DNA from: Gemmiger formicilis
GTDB lineage: Bacteria; Bacillota; Clostridia; Oscillospirales; Ruminococcaceae
NCBI RefSeq assembly: GCF_018784445.1
Contig: NZ_WQOH01000014.1
Coordinates: 1 to 64,000 of the forward strand
Length of the DNA: 64,000 nt
Direction: 5' to 3'
Below, piece after piece: positions 1 to 8,140 of this stretch. Made by a program: the position numbers and the translations under genes. The notes below the pieces were generated by a model. It was not told the origin of the DNA, searched no databases, and was given only the letters and a program-made list of their open reading frames with translations. Positions within the stretch are counted from its first letter, which is position 1; the number at the start of each line of letters is the position of its first letter.

Positions 1-24
1 GGTACTCCTTTTGGCATAGCAAAA

Positions 25-71
25 CACCCCACTTGTTAGATAGTATATCATACTGTCTAACAAATGGGGTG
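25..71 (-). terminator. Leader hairpin/attenuator-like stem
   Basis: Two 22-base arms (25-46 and 50-71) are inverted repeats with only two imperfect pairs and a 3-base loop. Read on the minus strand, the stem is followed directly by UUUU (positions 24-21), the form of an intrinsic terminator. About 10 bases further on the minus strand is AAGGAG (positions 7-12), ending four bases before the window edge, so a minus-strand gene probably starts just outside. The hairpin therefore sits in that gene's 5' leader, or it simply ends the xpt transcript. No guanine-riboswitch core is visible next to it. Confidence 0.6.
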
Positions 72-140
72 CTGTTCAGATTACAGCGATCCGGGGATTT
101 TTTATACATTATAAAATTATAAAAAGGAACAGGCAGCAAG

Positions 141-716
141 TTACTGCTCACGGAAGGTCAGCTGATCGTCGCTCATGGTATCCACGATCGCCAGACTTGC
201 CAGTTTGTACCCGGCGGCGCGCAGCTCGGCACCACCCGGCTGGAAGCCCTTCTCAATGCAGATGCCGATGCCGCCCACGGTGGCACCCGCTTGGGCGCAG
301 ACATCCAGCAGGCCCTTCATGGCCTTGCCGTTGGCAAGAAAGTCGTCCAGAATCAGCACTTTGTCAGCGGGGGAGAGGAACTTCTTGGCGAGGGTGATAT
401 CGTAATCACGGCCGTAGGTATAAGAATGTACGGTGGAAGTGTAAACGTCGCCGTCGATGTTCTTGCTCTTGGCCTTCTTGGCAAAGACGACCGGCACATT
501 GAAATGTCGCGCGGTCATGCAGGCAATGGCAATGCCGGATGCCTCAATGGTGAGAATCTTGTTGATGCCGTCGTCCTTGAAGATGCGGTAGAACTCCTCA
601 CCGATCTTGTCCAGCAGGTCTACGTCCAGCTGGTGATTCAAAAAGCAATCCACCTTCAGGACATTGCCGGGACGAACCTGCCCCTGCTCCATAATGCGCT
701 CCTCCAGAAGTTTCAT
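141..716 (-). CDS. xpt: Xanthine phosphoribosyltransferase
   Basis: This is a purine salvage enzyme that converts xanthine and PRPP to XMP in the cytoplasm. The 191-residue protein begins MKLLEERI and continues with PGNVLKVD and FLNHQ, typical of Xpt. The PRPP-binding loop [11 protein letters not shown] lies at residues 120-130. The frame is open 24 codons further upstream, but I place the start at 716: it restores the usual family length, a GAAAGGGG ribosome site precedes it, and the best promoter (-10 at 760-765) would start transcription inside the longer frame. It diverges from livK. No purine riboswitch is visible upstream, so any purine control probably acts through a protein. Confidence 0.93.
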   Translation of the reverse strand: MKLLEERIMEQGQVRPGNVLKVDCFLNHQLDVDLLDKIGEEFYRIFKDDGINKILTIEASGIAIACMTARHFNVPVVFAKKAKSKNIDGDVYTSTVHSYTYGRDYDITLAKKFLSPADKVLILDDFLANGKAMKGLLDVCAQAGATVGGIGICIEKGFQPGGAELRAAGYKLASLAIVDTMSDDQLTFREQ

Positions 717-759
717 CTGCGATGATGCCCCTTTCACAAAGTCAATCAAATTATCTTCT

Positions 760-788
760 ATTATGACAAACTCTGCCACATTTTGCAA
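760..788 (-). promoter_or_regulatory. Promoter of xpt
   Basis: On the minus strand, TTGCAA (783-788) and CATAAT (760-765) are separated by exactly 17 bases. The predicted start of transcription, near 753, lies about 37 bases before the chosen start codon. This supports the shorter Xpt protein. Confidence 0.6.
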
Positions 789-863
789 GCGTTTTCTCTA
801 AAAAAGTCGCGCCAAAATGTCAAGATGACAACCTGATAATATTTTGTAATACATTTTTGTGAA

Positions 864-885
864 ATTTCCCATAAATAGGGGAAAT
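864..885. promoter_or_regulatory. Inverted repeat upstream of livK promoter
   Basis: ATTTCCC and GGGAAAT (864-870 and 879-885) form a 7-base inverted repeat with an 8-base spacer, about 30 bases upstream of the livK -35 box. It could be an operator or activator site between the divergent xpt and livK genes. No regulator is assigned. Confidence 0.3.
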
Positions 886-914
886 GCACACCGCAACACT
901 GTTGATTTGTATTA

Positions 915-943
915 TTGCATTTTTGCGAACAAAAGATTATAAT
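915..943 (+). promoter_or_regulatory. Promoter of livK
   Basis: TTGCAT (915-920), a 17-base spacer and a perfect TATAAT (938-943). The start codon of livK is at 1016, preceded by the strong ribosome site AGGAGGG. Confidence 0.7.
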
Positions 944-1015
944 TTACTCAACAAAACAGCACAGGGTCGTGCGGACCTACGAATGTGCTGCTTGTGTTTT
1001 TAGGAGGGAATTACA

Positions 1016-2242
1016 ATGAAAAAACTCGTTAGCTCTGTGCTGGCGGCTTCCATGGTGTTGAGCCTGGCCGCCTGCGGTTCTACCGCATCTACCGACACTG
1101 CTTCTTCCGAGGCTGCCTCTGAGGCAGCTTCTACCGCCGCTACCACCGAGGCAGCAGGCGAGGGCTCCGGCGCTTACACCGGCACCCCCATCAAGATCGG
1201 CGGCATCGGCCCTGTCACCGGCGGTGCTGCTATTTACGGCCAGGCCGTTAAGAACGCCGAGGAGCTGGCCGTCAAGGAGATCAACGCCGCCAACGGCAGC
1301 GATGTCTTTGAGTGGAAGTTCGAGGACGATGAGCATGACGCCGAGAAGAGTGTCAACGCCTACAACACCCTGAAGGACTGGGGCCTGCAGGTTCTGGCCG
1401 GCCCTGTCACCACCACCCCGTCCATTGCCGTTGCCGCCGAGACCGCCAATGACAACCTGTTTATGATGACGCCTTCCGCTTCTGCGCCCGCTGTCATCGA
1501 GAGCGGTGACAATGTGTTCCAGATCTGCTTTACCGACCCCAACCAGGGCGTTGCCTCCGCAGATTATATCGCAGAAAACAAGCTCGGCACCAAGGTCGGC
1601 ATCATCTATGACTCCTCCGATGCCTATTCTTCCGGTATTTATGAGAAGTTCAAGGCCGAGGCCGATGCCAAGGGGCTGGAGATCGTTGCCGCAGAGGCAT
1701 TCACCGCTGACAACAAGTCTGACCTGTCCACGCAGGTTGCCAAGTGCCAGCAGGCTGGCGCTGATCTGGTGTTCCTGCCCATCTACTATCAGGAGGCTTC
1801 CCAGATTTTGATTGCTGCTAACAAGAGCGGCTATGAGCCCACCTTCTTTGGCTGCGACGGTATGGACGGCATCCTGACCATCGAGGGCTTTGACACCTCT
1901 CTGGCCGAGGGTCTGATGCTCCTGACCCCGTTCGCTGCAGACGCACAGGATGAAAAGACGCAGGCCTTTGTCTCCGCTTACAAGGAGGCCTACGGTGACA
2001 CCCCGAACCAGTTCGCTGCCGATGCTTACGATGTCGTCTACGCCATCTATCAGGCTGCGGTTGCCGGCGGCATCAACGGCGACATGGATGCCTCTGACGT
2101 CTGCGATGCTCTCAAGGCTCAGTTCACCAGCATGACCTTTGACGGTCTGACCGGCGATGGCATGACCTGGGATGCCTCCGGTGCGGTTTCCAAGGCTCCT
2201 AAGGCTGTTGTGATCAAGGACGGCGCTTACGCAGCCATGTAA
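1016..2242 (+). CDS. livK: Branched-chain amino acid ABC transporter substrate-binding lipoprotein
   Basis: This is the extracellular binding protein of a Liv-type importer, delivering leucine, isoleucine or valine (or a related amino acid) to LivHM. The 408-residue protein has a lipoprotein signal (basic MKKL, hydrophobic core, lipobox LAAC with Cys20), then an Ala/Ser/Thr/Glu-rich linker to about residue 50, then a periplasmic-binding-protein type I fold (IKIGGIGPVTGGAA onward). An AGGAGGG site precedes the ATG. A strong terminator separates it from livH, which has its own promoter, so the binding protein can be made in excess over the membrane parts. The exact ligand cannot be read from the sequence. 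Confidence 0.93.
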   Translation: MKKLVSSVLAASMVLSLAACGSTASTDTASSEAASEAASTAATTEAAGEGSGAYTGTPIKIGGIGPVTGGAAIYGQAVKNAEELAVKEINAANGSDVFEWKFEDDEHDAEKSVNAYNTLKDWGLQVLAGPVTTTPSIAVAAETANDNLFMMTPSASAPAVIESGDNVFQICFTDPNQGVASADYIAENKLGTKVGIIYDSSDAYSSGIYEKFKAEADAKGLEIVAAEAFTADNKSDLSTQVAKCQQAGADLVFLPIYYQEASQILIAANKSGYEPTFFGCDGMDGILTIEGFDTSLAEGLMLLTPFAADAQDEKTQAFVSAYKEAYGDTPNQFAADAYDVVYAIYQAAVAGGINGDMDASDVCDALKAQFTSMTFDGLTGDGMTWDASGAVSKAPKAVVIKDGAYAAM

Positions 2243-2285
2243 TTCCGGCACGGCGCACGTAAACTGATTTTTCCGTTGCCAATGG

Positions 2286-2319
2286 GGGCTGCCGGACATA
2301 GGGTTCGGCAGCCCTTTTT
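2286..2319 (+). terminator. Intrinsic terminator after livK
   Basis: A 9-base perfect GC-rich stem (GGGCTGCCG at 2286-2294 with CGGCAGCCC at 2306-2314) is followed by TTTTT. Confidence 0.85.
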
Positions 2320-2381
2320 CGTTTGCACTGCACGATTTCCGACAAAGACACTTGTTTTTTACAGAAATACAGGCAAACCCA

Positions 2382-2410
2382 TTGTTTTAGCCGCAGATTT
2401 GTGCTACGAT
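2382..2410 (+). promoter_or_regulatory. Promoter of livHMGF
   Basis: TTGTTT (2382-2387), a 17-base spacer and TACGAT (2405-2410), downstream of the livK terminator and about 75 bases before livH. This suggests separate transcription of the membrane and ATPase genes. Confidence 0.5.
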
Positions 2411-2483
2411 AATTTTATATTTTCCTGCTTGTCTGCGGCGTATCGACCGGCAGGGGAAAAGATAGAGTGAGGTGTATTACGCA

Positions 2484-3368
2484 ATGCAGTTTTTATCCTA
2501 CCTAATCAACGGCATCAGCCTGGGCAGTGTTTACGCATTGATCGCCCTGGGGTATACCATGGTCTACGGCATTGCCAAGATGTTGAACTTCGCCCACGGC
2601 GATGTCATCATGATCGGCAGCTATGTCGTCTTCTTTGCTTTCGGCTCTGCGGGCATGAACCCGGTGCTGGCCATCGTCCTTTCGATGGTCGTCTGCACGG
2701 TGCTCGGCGTCACGATCGAGCGCGTCGCTTACCGCCCGCTGCGTGAAGCACCGTCCCTGGCTGTCCTGATCACGGCCATCGGCGTCAGCTACCTTTTGCA
2801 GCAGGTGGCCCAGCTGGCCTGGTCCTCCAACCCCAAGAGCTTCACCTCCGTTGTCTCCGGCATGAAGCCTATCTCTCTGTTTGACGGTCAGCTGACCATC
2901 TCCGCTGAGACGGTCGTCACCATCATCGCCTGCGTCATCATCATGGTGGCGCTGATCTGGTTCGTCAACCACACGTCCGCCGGCCACGCCATGCAGGCTG
3001 TGTCCGAGGATCGCGGCGCTGCTCAGCTGATGGGCGTCAACGTCAACGCCACCATTTCGCTGACCTTCGCCATCGGCTCTGCGCTGGCGGCGGTGGCTGG
3101 TGCGTTGCTCTGCTCGTCCTACCCGACCTTGCAGCCCACCACCGGCGCTATGCCCGGTATCAAGGCCTTCGTGGCCGCTGTTTTCGGCGGCATCGGCTCC
3201 ATCCCGGGCGCGTTCCTGGGCGGCATCCTGCTGGGCATCATCGAGAACCTGAGTAAGGCCTACATTTCCACCCAGCTGTCCGACGCAATCGTGTTCCTTG
3301 TCCTGGTCGTGGTGCTCATTGTTAAACCCACCGGCCTGCTGGGCAAAAAAGTCAATGTGAAGGTTTGA
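2484..3368 (+). CDS. livH: Branched-chain amino acid ABC transporter permease LivH
   Basis: This is the first transmembrane subunit of the Liv importer. The protein has about eight hydrophobic segments and the family signature LINGISLGSVYALIALGYTM at its N-terminus. I prefer the ATG at 2484 (294 residues) over the GTG at 2472, because GAGGTG lies 9 bases before the ATG and overlaps the GTG. It is first in a tight livH-livM-livG-livF operon. Confidence 0.92.
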   Translation: MQFLSYLINGISLGSVYALIALGYTMVYGIAKMLNFAHGDVIMIGSYVVFFAFGSAGMNPVLAIVLSMVVCTVLGVTIERVAYRPLREAPSLAVLITAIGVSYLLQQVAQLAWSSNPKSFTSVVSGMKPISLFDGQLTISAETVVTIIACVIIMVALIWFVNHTSAGHAMQAVSEDRGAAQLMGVNVNATISLTFAIGSALAAVAGALLCSSYPTLQPTTGAMPGIKAFVAAVFGGIGSIPGAFLGGILLGIIENLSKAYISTQLSDAIVFLVLVVVLIVKPTGLLGKKVNVKV

Positions 3369-3378
3369 GGTGGCTGCT

Positions 3379-4458
3379 ATGTTGAAAAATATGAAAAAGT
3401 CCACCAAGAGCAACCTCATTACGCTGGGGATCGTCGTCGGCTTCTACGTGCTCATTCAGATTCTGGGTGCAGTCGGCGCACTGACCAATTCCTTCTCCGG
3501 TCAGCTGGTGCCCATCTGCGCTTACGTTATCCTGGCCGTTTCGCTGAACCTGACCGTCGGCATCCTGGGCGAATTGAGCTTGGGCCACGCCGGCTTCATG
3601 AGCGTCGGCGCGTTCTCCGGCACGCTGGCCTATGTGGTGCTGTCTGAAAACGCCCCGCAGCCCCTCGCCATGCTGGTGGCCTTCGTAGTCGGCGGCGTTG
3701 TGGCGGGCCTGTTCGGCGTGTTGGTCGGCATCCCGGTTCTGCGTCTGTCCGGCGACTACCTGGCCATCGTCACGCTGGCTTTCGGTGAGATCGTAAAGAA
3801 CGTCATGAACGCCTGCTATCTGGGCCTGGATTCCCACGGTCTGCACTTCTCGCTGAAGGACACCGCCTCGCTGAACATGGAGGTGGACGGCAAGGTGCTT
3901 ATCAACGGTGCTATGGGCATCACCGGCATCAAGAAGGCCTCCACCTTCGCCGTCGGCATCGTGCTGGTCATCATCACGCTGCTGGTCATTCTGAACCTTG
4001 TCAACTCCCGCGCGGGCCGCGCCATCAAGGCCATCCGCGATAACGAGATCGCCGCCCGCTCGGTGGGCATCCCCATCACGAAGTACAAGCTCATGGCGTT
4101 CGTCACATCCGCTGTCTTTGCAGGCATCGCTGGTGTACTCTACGCGCTGAACTATTCCTCTCTGGTCGCGAAAAAGTTCGACTACAACACCTCCATCCTG
4201 ATTCTCGTGTTCGTCGTTCTGGGCGGCATCGGCAACCTGCGCGGCTCGGTCATTGCGGCCGCCGTGCTGACCGTTCTGCCCGAGCTGCTGCGCAGCATGA
4301 ACGACTACCGTATGCTGATTTATGCCATCGTGCTGATCGTGGTCATGATCTTCAACCAGAGTCCTGAAATGATCGCCTTGCGCAAGCGGCTGACCGCCCG
4401 TTTCCGCAAGGAAGGCGCGGACAAGAAGGACGCAAAAGAGAAAAAGGGGGTGGCGTAA
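3379..4458 (+). CDS. livM: Branched-chain amino acid ABC transporter permease LivM
   Basis: This is the second transmembrane subunit of the importer, 359 residues from the ATG at 3379 (GAGGTGG site 6 bases upstream; an in-frame GTG exists at 3370). It has multiple membrane segments, the family motif NLTVGILGELSLGHAGFM near residue 60, and a Lys-rich cytoplasmic tail. It starts 10 bases after livH and its stop codon abuts the livG start, which suggests coupled translation. Confidence 0.92.
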   Translation: MLKNMKKSTKSNLITLGIVVGFYVLIQILGAVGALTNSFSGQLVPICAYVILAVSLNLTVGILGELSLGHAGFMSVGAFSGTLAYVVLSENAPQPLAMLVAFVVGGVVAGLFGVLVGIPVLRLSGDYLAIVTLAFGEIVKNVMNACYLGLDSHGLHFSLKDTASLNMEVDGKVLINGAMGITGIKKASTFAVGIVLVIITLLVILNLVNSRAGRAIKAIRDNEIAARSVGIPITKYKLMAFVTSAVFAGIAGVLYALNYSSLVAKKFDYNTSILILVFVVLGGIGNLRGSVIAAAVLTVLPELLRSMNDYRMLIYAIVLIVVMIFNQSPEMIALRKRLTARFRKEGADKKDAKEKKGVA

Positions 4459-5220
4459 ATGGCACTGTTGGAAGTCAGTAACTTAGGCATTGCGTTCGGC
4501 GGCCTGCAGGCCGTTGCGCAGCTGGACCTTTCGATTGAAAAAGGCCACCTGTATGGTCTCATCGGCCCCAACGGCGCGGGCAAGACGACGGTTTTCAATA
4601 TGCTGACCGGCGTCTACAAGCCTACCGAGGGCAATATCGTTCTGGACGGCAAGGATATCACGGGCCAGAACCCTGAGCTTATCAGCAAATCCGGCATCGC
4701 CCGTACCTTCCAGAATATCCGCCTGTTCAACGAAATGTCGGTAATTGACAACGTCAAGGTCGGCCTGCACAACCAAATCAAGTACGGTATGTGGACCGGC
4801 ATCCTGCGTCTGCCCGCTTTCAAAGAGAAAGAGCACGAGATGAACCGCGAGGCCATGAAGCTGCTCAAAATCTTTGACCTGGATAAAGAGGCTAACTACA
4901 AGGCCAGTCAGCTGCCCTACGGCAAACAGCGCAAGCTGGAGATTGCCCGCGCCCTGGCCACGAACCCGAAGCTGCTGCTGCTGGATGAGCCTGCCGCCGG
5001 CATGAACCCCAACGAGACGGAAGAGCTGATGCACACCATCCACAGCGTGCGTGACCAGTTCGGCGTTGCCATCCTGCTTATCGAGCATGATATGAACTTT
5101 GTCATGGGCATCTGCGAGGAGATCACTGTGCTGGACTACGGCCGTGTGATTGCCCGCGGCGATGGCAAATCCATCCGCAACAACCCGAAGGTCATTGCGG
5201 CATATCTGGGAGGTGACTGA
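4459..5220 (+). CDS. livG: Branched-chain amino acid ABC transporter ATP-binding protein LivG
   Basis: This is one of two ATPases that drive the Liv importer. The 253-residue protein has Walker A GPNGAGKTT (residues 36-44), the LivG-type signature LPYGKQRKLEIARAL and Walker B LLLLDEP, ending with the usual LivG C-terminal region. The start codon abuts the livM stop and is preceded by GGGGG. Confidence 0.93.
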   Translation: MALLEVSNLGIAFGGLQAVAQLDLSIEKGHLYGLIGPNGAGKTTVFNMLTGVYKPTEGNIVLDGKDITGQNPELISKSGIARTFQNIRLFNEMSVIDNVKVGLHNQIKYGMWTGILRLPAFKEKEHEMNREAMKLLKIFDLDKEANYKASQLPYGKQRKLEIARALATNPKLLLLDEPAAGMNPNETEELMHTIHSVRDQFGVAILLIEHDMNFVMGICEEITVLDYGRVIARGDGKSIRNNPKVIAAYLGGD

Positions 5221-5222
5221 CG

Positions 5223-5942
5223 ATGGGCGAGATGCTTTCTGTCAAAAATATCAATGTTTTTTATGGTTCTATCCACGCCATCAAGGATGTGTCCTTCCAT
5301 GTCAATGAGGGCGAGATCGTCACGCTGATCGGCGCGAACGGCGCAGGCAAGACCACGACGATGCACGCCATTTCCGGCCTGCTGAAATTGCGGAGCGGCG
5401 AGATCGATTACTGCGGCCAGACCATCAGCAAGATGGAGCCGCATAAAATCATCCGTCTAGGTCTGGCCCAGGTGCCGGAGGGCCGCCGCGTGTTCAGCGG
5501 CCTGACAGTGCAGCAGAATTTGCAGATGGGCGCGTACACCCGCCGCGACGGCAAAGAGGCCATCCAGAATGACTTCGACATGGTGTTCGATCTGCTGCCG
5601 CGCTTGAAGGAGCGCCGCAACCAGCCCGCCGGTACACTTTCCGGCGGCGAACAGCAGATGCTAGCCATGGGCCGCGCCCTGATGTGCAAGCCGAAGATGC
5701 TGCTGCTGGACGAGCCGTCCATGGGTCTGTCTCCGCTGCTGGTCAAGGAGATTTTCAGAATCATCCGCCAAGTCAACCGCAACGGCGTGACCGTCCTGCT
5801 TGTTGAGCAGAACGCGAAGATGGCGTTGGAGATCGCCAACCGCGCCTATGTCCTGGAAACCGGCACGATCAAGATGGAAGGCGAAGCCACCGAGCTCGCC
5901 AACAACATCGAGGTCCGCAAAGCATATCTGGGCTGCGAATAA
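5223..5942 (+). CDS. livF: Branched-chain amino acid ABC transporter ATP-binding protein LivF
   Basis: This is the second ATPase of the Liv importer, 239 residues. It carries Walker A GANGAGKTTT, signature LSGGEQQMLAMGRAL and Walker B LLLDEPSMGLSP, with the LivF-type VPEGRRVF segment. It starts two bases after livG, behind GGGAGGTG, and is the last gene of the operon, followed by a strong terminator. Confidence 0.93.
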   Translation: MGEMLSVKNINVFYGSIHAIKDVSFHVNEGEIVTLIGANGAGKTTTMHAISGLLKLRSGEIDYCGQTISKMEPHKIIRLGLAQVPEGRRVFSGLTVQQNLQMGAYTRRDGKEAIQNDFDMVFDLLPRLKERRNQPAGTLSGGEQQMLAMGRALMCKPKMLLLDEPSMGLSPLLVKEIFRIIRQVNRNGVTVLLVEQNAKMALEIANRAYVLETGTIKMEGEATELANNIEVRKAYLGCE

Positions 5943-5951
5943 GTGCATACT

Positions 5952-5989
5952 AAAAAATCCTGTGTCCGCAAAAGGACACAGGATTTTTT
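5952..5989 (+). terminator. Terminator after livF (bidirectional form)
   Basis: A perfect 16-base stem (5952-5967 with 5974-5989) with A and T runs built into its base. It ends the liv operon and can also act on minus-strand transcripts arriving from the ABC genes. Confidence 0.9.
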
Positions 5990-6006
5990 GCTATAAAGCC
6001 TCCCTT

Positions 6007-6076
6007 GTAGGGGCGAGCATTGCTCGCCCGCAGGGGAGCCGCACACACACGTAGGGGCGGATTCCATATCCGCCCG
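6007..6076. repeat. Two GTAGGGGC palindromic repeat units
   Basis: Two copies in the same orientation (about 6007-6031 and 6051-6076). Each begins GTAGGGGCG and closes with the complementary CGCCCG around a variable centre, so each folds as a hairpin. The same family recurs near 10085, 17446, 31059 and 38080. It fills the convergent gap between livF and the ABC permease. Confidence 0.7.
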
Positions 6077-6095
6077 GGCACATTGCGGCAGGAAC

Positions 6096-6758
6096 TCAGT
6101 ATTCCTTCCGCTTATAAATCCCCACGCATACCTTATAGCTCACAAAATACACCGCCAGCAGCCCCACAAACGCTGCAACCAGCCCCGTCAGCAACACTTC
6201 GTCGGAGGCATTGAACAGCTGCATCAAATCAGGCGAGACGGAAGCGACCAGCCCAATACAACCGCCGAGCACACCGATGATCAGAAACAGCCAGCTGCGG
6301 GCCTTGACACTGTTGAACCGATAGGACAGCGGCAGCAAAAGCGCGACCAACAGCAGCGCCATGCTGCCGCAGGCCAGCAGGGCTGCCAGACACTCGAGGG
6401 GCGGTACTTTATACGAGGTGTGCCAGAACAGCAGAGGCGGCAGCACATTGTTCAGCGCCACGATCAGCACCGTACACACTGTGCCCAGCGCCAGCCCGCA
6501 CAGCCCAAACAGGTATTTGCTGCCCACAAGCTGCGCGGGTGTTACGGGCAGCGTGCGGGCGTAGATGTCCCAATGGGAGTTCTCGTCAAACGAAATCGTG
6601 GAGGTGATCAGAATGGAAAATACAACGAGCAATGCATAGGCCATCCCGGTCTGCCCGGTCAGAATGCTGATGCCGCCGTAGAGGAGCGCGATAAAAAATA
6701 CAGACTGTTTGTAGGAACTTGTCAGAATGGCCCATTCTTTATACAAAAGTCCTTTCAT
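6096..6758 (-). CDS. ABC-2 type transporter permease
   Basis: This is a 220-residue membrane protein with about six hydrophobic segments, beginning MKGLLYKEWAIL, the usual opening of small ABC-2 export permeases; the DENSHWDIYARTLPV segment is typical of that group. Its start overlaps the stop of the upstream ATPase gene by 4 bases, so the two form one exporter under the GntR regulator at 7619-7990. The substrate is unknown. YtrABC-type systems of this form in Bacillus respond to cell-wall antibiotics, but that role is only an analogy here. Confidence 0.85.
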   Translation of the reverse strand: MKGLLYKEWAILTSSYKQSVFFIALLYGGISILTGQTGMAYALLVVFSILITSTISFDENSHWDIYARTLPVTPAQLVGSKYLFGLCGLALGTVCTVLIVALNNVLPPLLFWHTSYKVPPLECLAALLACGSMALLLVALLLPLSYRFNSVKARSWLFLIIGVLGGCIGLVASVSPDLMQLFNASDEVLLTGLVAAFVGLLAVYFVSYKVCVGIYKRKEY

Positions 6759-7615
6759 TGCGCATCCCTCCCGCTATAAAACCGCATAATATCATCGAGC
6801 CTTGCCGCGTCGCAGACGGCCTCCGGCAGAAGCTCCTGCACGGTGTGCCGTTCCCTGACCAGACTTTCACACCCATAGGCCCCGCGCCTGGTGAACACCA
6901 CCAGCCCGGCGGGCAGGGAAGTCAGTACATCCTCGCCGCAGTGCAGCACGCCGTAGCTTTGCAGCAGCTCGTCCTTGTTCTCGTGGAACAGCAGCTGCCC
7001 ATTGTGCAGGTAGGCGATAGAATCTGCCACCTGCTCCAAATCGGCGGTGATATGGCTGCTCATGATGATGCTGTGCCGCTCGTCCTGAATGAACTCCAAA
7101 AACAGGTCCAGCAGCTCACCGCGCACCACCGGATCCAGTCCGGCCGTGGCCTCATCCAGCACCAGCAGCTCGGGGTCATGGGCCAGTGCGGCAGCCAGGC
7201 TCAATTTCAACCGCATACCGCGGCTGTACTCCTTGAGTTTTTTGCCAGCGTCCAGCCCAAAGCGGCGCAGATACCCGGCAAAGGTTTCAGCATTCCACCG
7301 CGCTCCATACACGCCCGTCATGCTGCGGCCAACCTGTGCGGCGGTGAAGCTCCCGTAGAAAAAGGCATCCTCAAACACAACGCCAATCTTAGCACGAGTG
7401 GCGGCATCGGCAGGAGAGCCGCCCAGCAGGTCGACCGTGCCGTCATCCGCCCGGTTGACGCCGCAGAGGATTTTCAAAAGCGTCGTCTTGCCTGCGCCGT
7501 TCTCGCCGATCAGCCCGACGATGTTGCCTGCGGGCACGGTCATATCAACCGGCCCAAGGGTAAAGTCTTTGTACTGCTTCGTGATGCCGCGTAAAGCGGC
7601 GGTGCTTGCTGCCAT
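6755..7615 (-). CDS. ABC transporter ATP-binding protein
   Basis: This 286-residue ATPase pairs with the ABC-2 permease downstream. It has Walker A GENGAGKTTLL near residue 37, a signature region reading EYSRGMRLKLSLAAAL in place of the classic LSGGQ, and Walker B LLVLDEATAGLDP. The 'SRGM' signature is common in ABC-2 export ATPases. It starts 3 bases after the GntR stop and overlaps the permease by 4 bases, giving one regulator-ATPase-permease operon. Confidence 0.9.
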   Translation of the reverse strand: MAASTAALRGITKQYKDFTLGPVDMTVPAGNIVGLIGENGAGKTTLLKILCGVNRADDGTVDLLGGSPADAATRAKIGVVFEDAFFYGSFTAAQVGRSMTGVYGARWNAETFAGYLRRFGLDAGKKLKEYSRGMRLKLSLAAALAHDPELLVLDEATAGLDPVVRGELLDLFLEFIQDERHSIIMSSHITADLEQVADSIAYLHNGQLLFHENKDELLQSYGVLHCGEDVLTSLPAGLVVFTRRGAYGCESLVRERHTVQELLPEAVCDAARLDDIMRFYSGRDAQ

Positions 7616-7618
7616 AGG

Positions 7619-7990
7619 TCAGCCCTCCCACAAAAGGCGCAGAGTCTCTGCGACCTCGTCGTAGCCGATACCGCCCAACCGCGCGGCGTCCACCGCGCCT
7701 TGCAGGCAGTCCTCGACCTTTTTCAAATGTTCTTCGCGCAGCAGGGCGGGATTTTGCTCGGCGACAAAGCTGCCCCGGCCCTGCTGGGTCAGGATAAAGC
7801 CGTCGCGCTCCAAATCCTCATACGCGCGCTTGGTCGTGATGACGCTGATGCGCAACTCCTTCGCCAACAGGCGGATGCTGGGCAGCGCGTCCCCGGGACG
7901 CAGCGCACCGGACAAGATTTGCTGCTTGATCTGCCGCGTGATCTGCGCGTAGATCGGCTCTTGCCCGGCATTGGATAGATAAATCTGCAT
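7619..7990 (-). CDS. GntR family (YtrA-type) transcriptional regulator
   Basis: This short 123-residue regulator has an N-terminal winged helix-turn-helix (PIYAQITRQIKQQIL ... LPSIRLLAKELRIS) and only about 45 residues after it, the form of the YtrA subfamily that controls adjacent ABC genes. The frame opens 11 codons earlier, but AAGGAGCTT lies just before the ATG at 7990, and the promoter and operator cover the longer start. It is first in the operon and most likely represses it. Confidence 0.9.
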   Translation of the reverse strand: MQIYLSNAGQEPIYAQITRQIKQQILSGALRPGDALPSIRLLAKELRISVITTKRAYEDLERDGFILTQQGRGSFVAEQNPALLREEHLKKVEDCLQGAVDAARLGGIGYDEVAETLRLLWEG

Positions 7991-8014
7991 AGTGTAGAAG
8001 CTCCTTGTAGTCGA

Positions 8015-8065
8015 ACTGTACATATTCTATATTTACAGTATATACACGCTATGCACAGTTGTCAA
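8015..8065 (-). promoter_or_regulatory. Promoter and putative GntR operator
   Basis: On the minus strand a perfect TTGACA (8060-8065), a 17-base spacer and TATACT (8037-8042). An inverted repeat ACTGTA-N13-TACAGT (8015-8020 and 8034-8039) overlaps the -10 box and the expected transcription start. A regulator bound there would block polymerase, which fits autorepression of the GntR-ABC operon. Confidence 0.7.
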
Positions 8066-8077
8066 GGGGGATGGCAC

Positions 8078-8110
8078 AAAAAATCCCCTGCACCCGTAAG
8101 GGTGCAGGGG
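8078..8110 (-). terminator. Terminator after DUF4364 gene
   Basis: A perfect 11-base stem (CCCCTGCACCC at 8085-8095 with its complement at 8100-8110) with a 4-base loop. On the minus strand it is followed by a run of U. It isolates the GntR promoter from the upstream minus-strand gene. Confidence 0.88.
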
Positions 8111-8115
8111 CGAAA

Positions 8116-8140
8116 GGCTTCCCCCTAAGGGGGGGAGGTG
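8116..8140. repeat. CTTCCCCC palindromic repeat, short copy
   Basis: GGCTTCCCCC and GGGGGGAGGTG face each other around TAA. This is the terminal hairpin of the second repeat family (longer copies at 36658 and 58472). It directly abuts the stop codon of the DUF4364 gene. Confidence 0.55.

Noticed and set aside
789-960. Guanine riboswitch for xpt
   Set aside because: The conserved core segments of the purine aptamer are absent between the promoter and xpt, and the leader is only about 35 bases.
977-2299. Long minus-strand open frame opposite livK
   Set aside because: It mirrors the livK codon pattern in a GC-rich gene and lacks a ribosome site. Similar long antisense frames lie opposite livH, clpX, groEL, lon and others.
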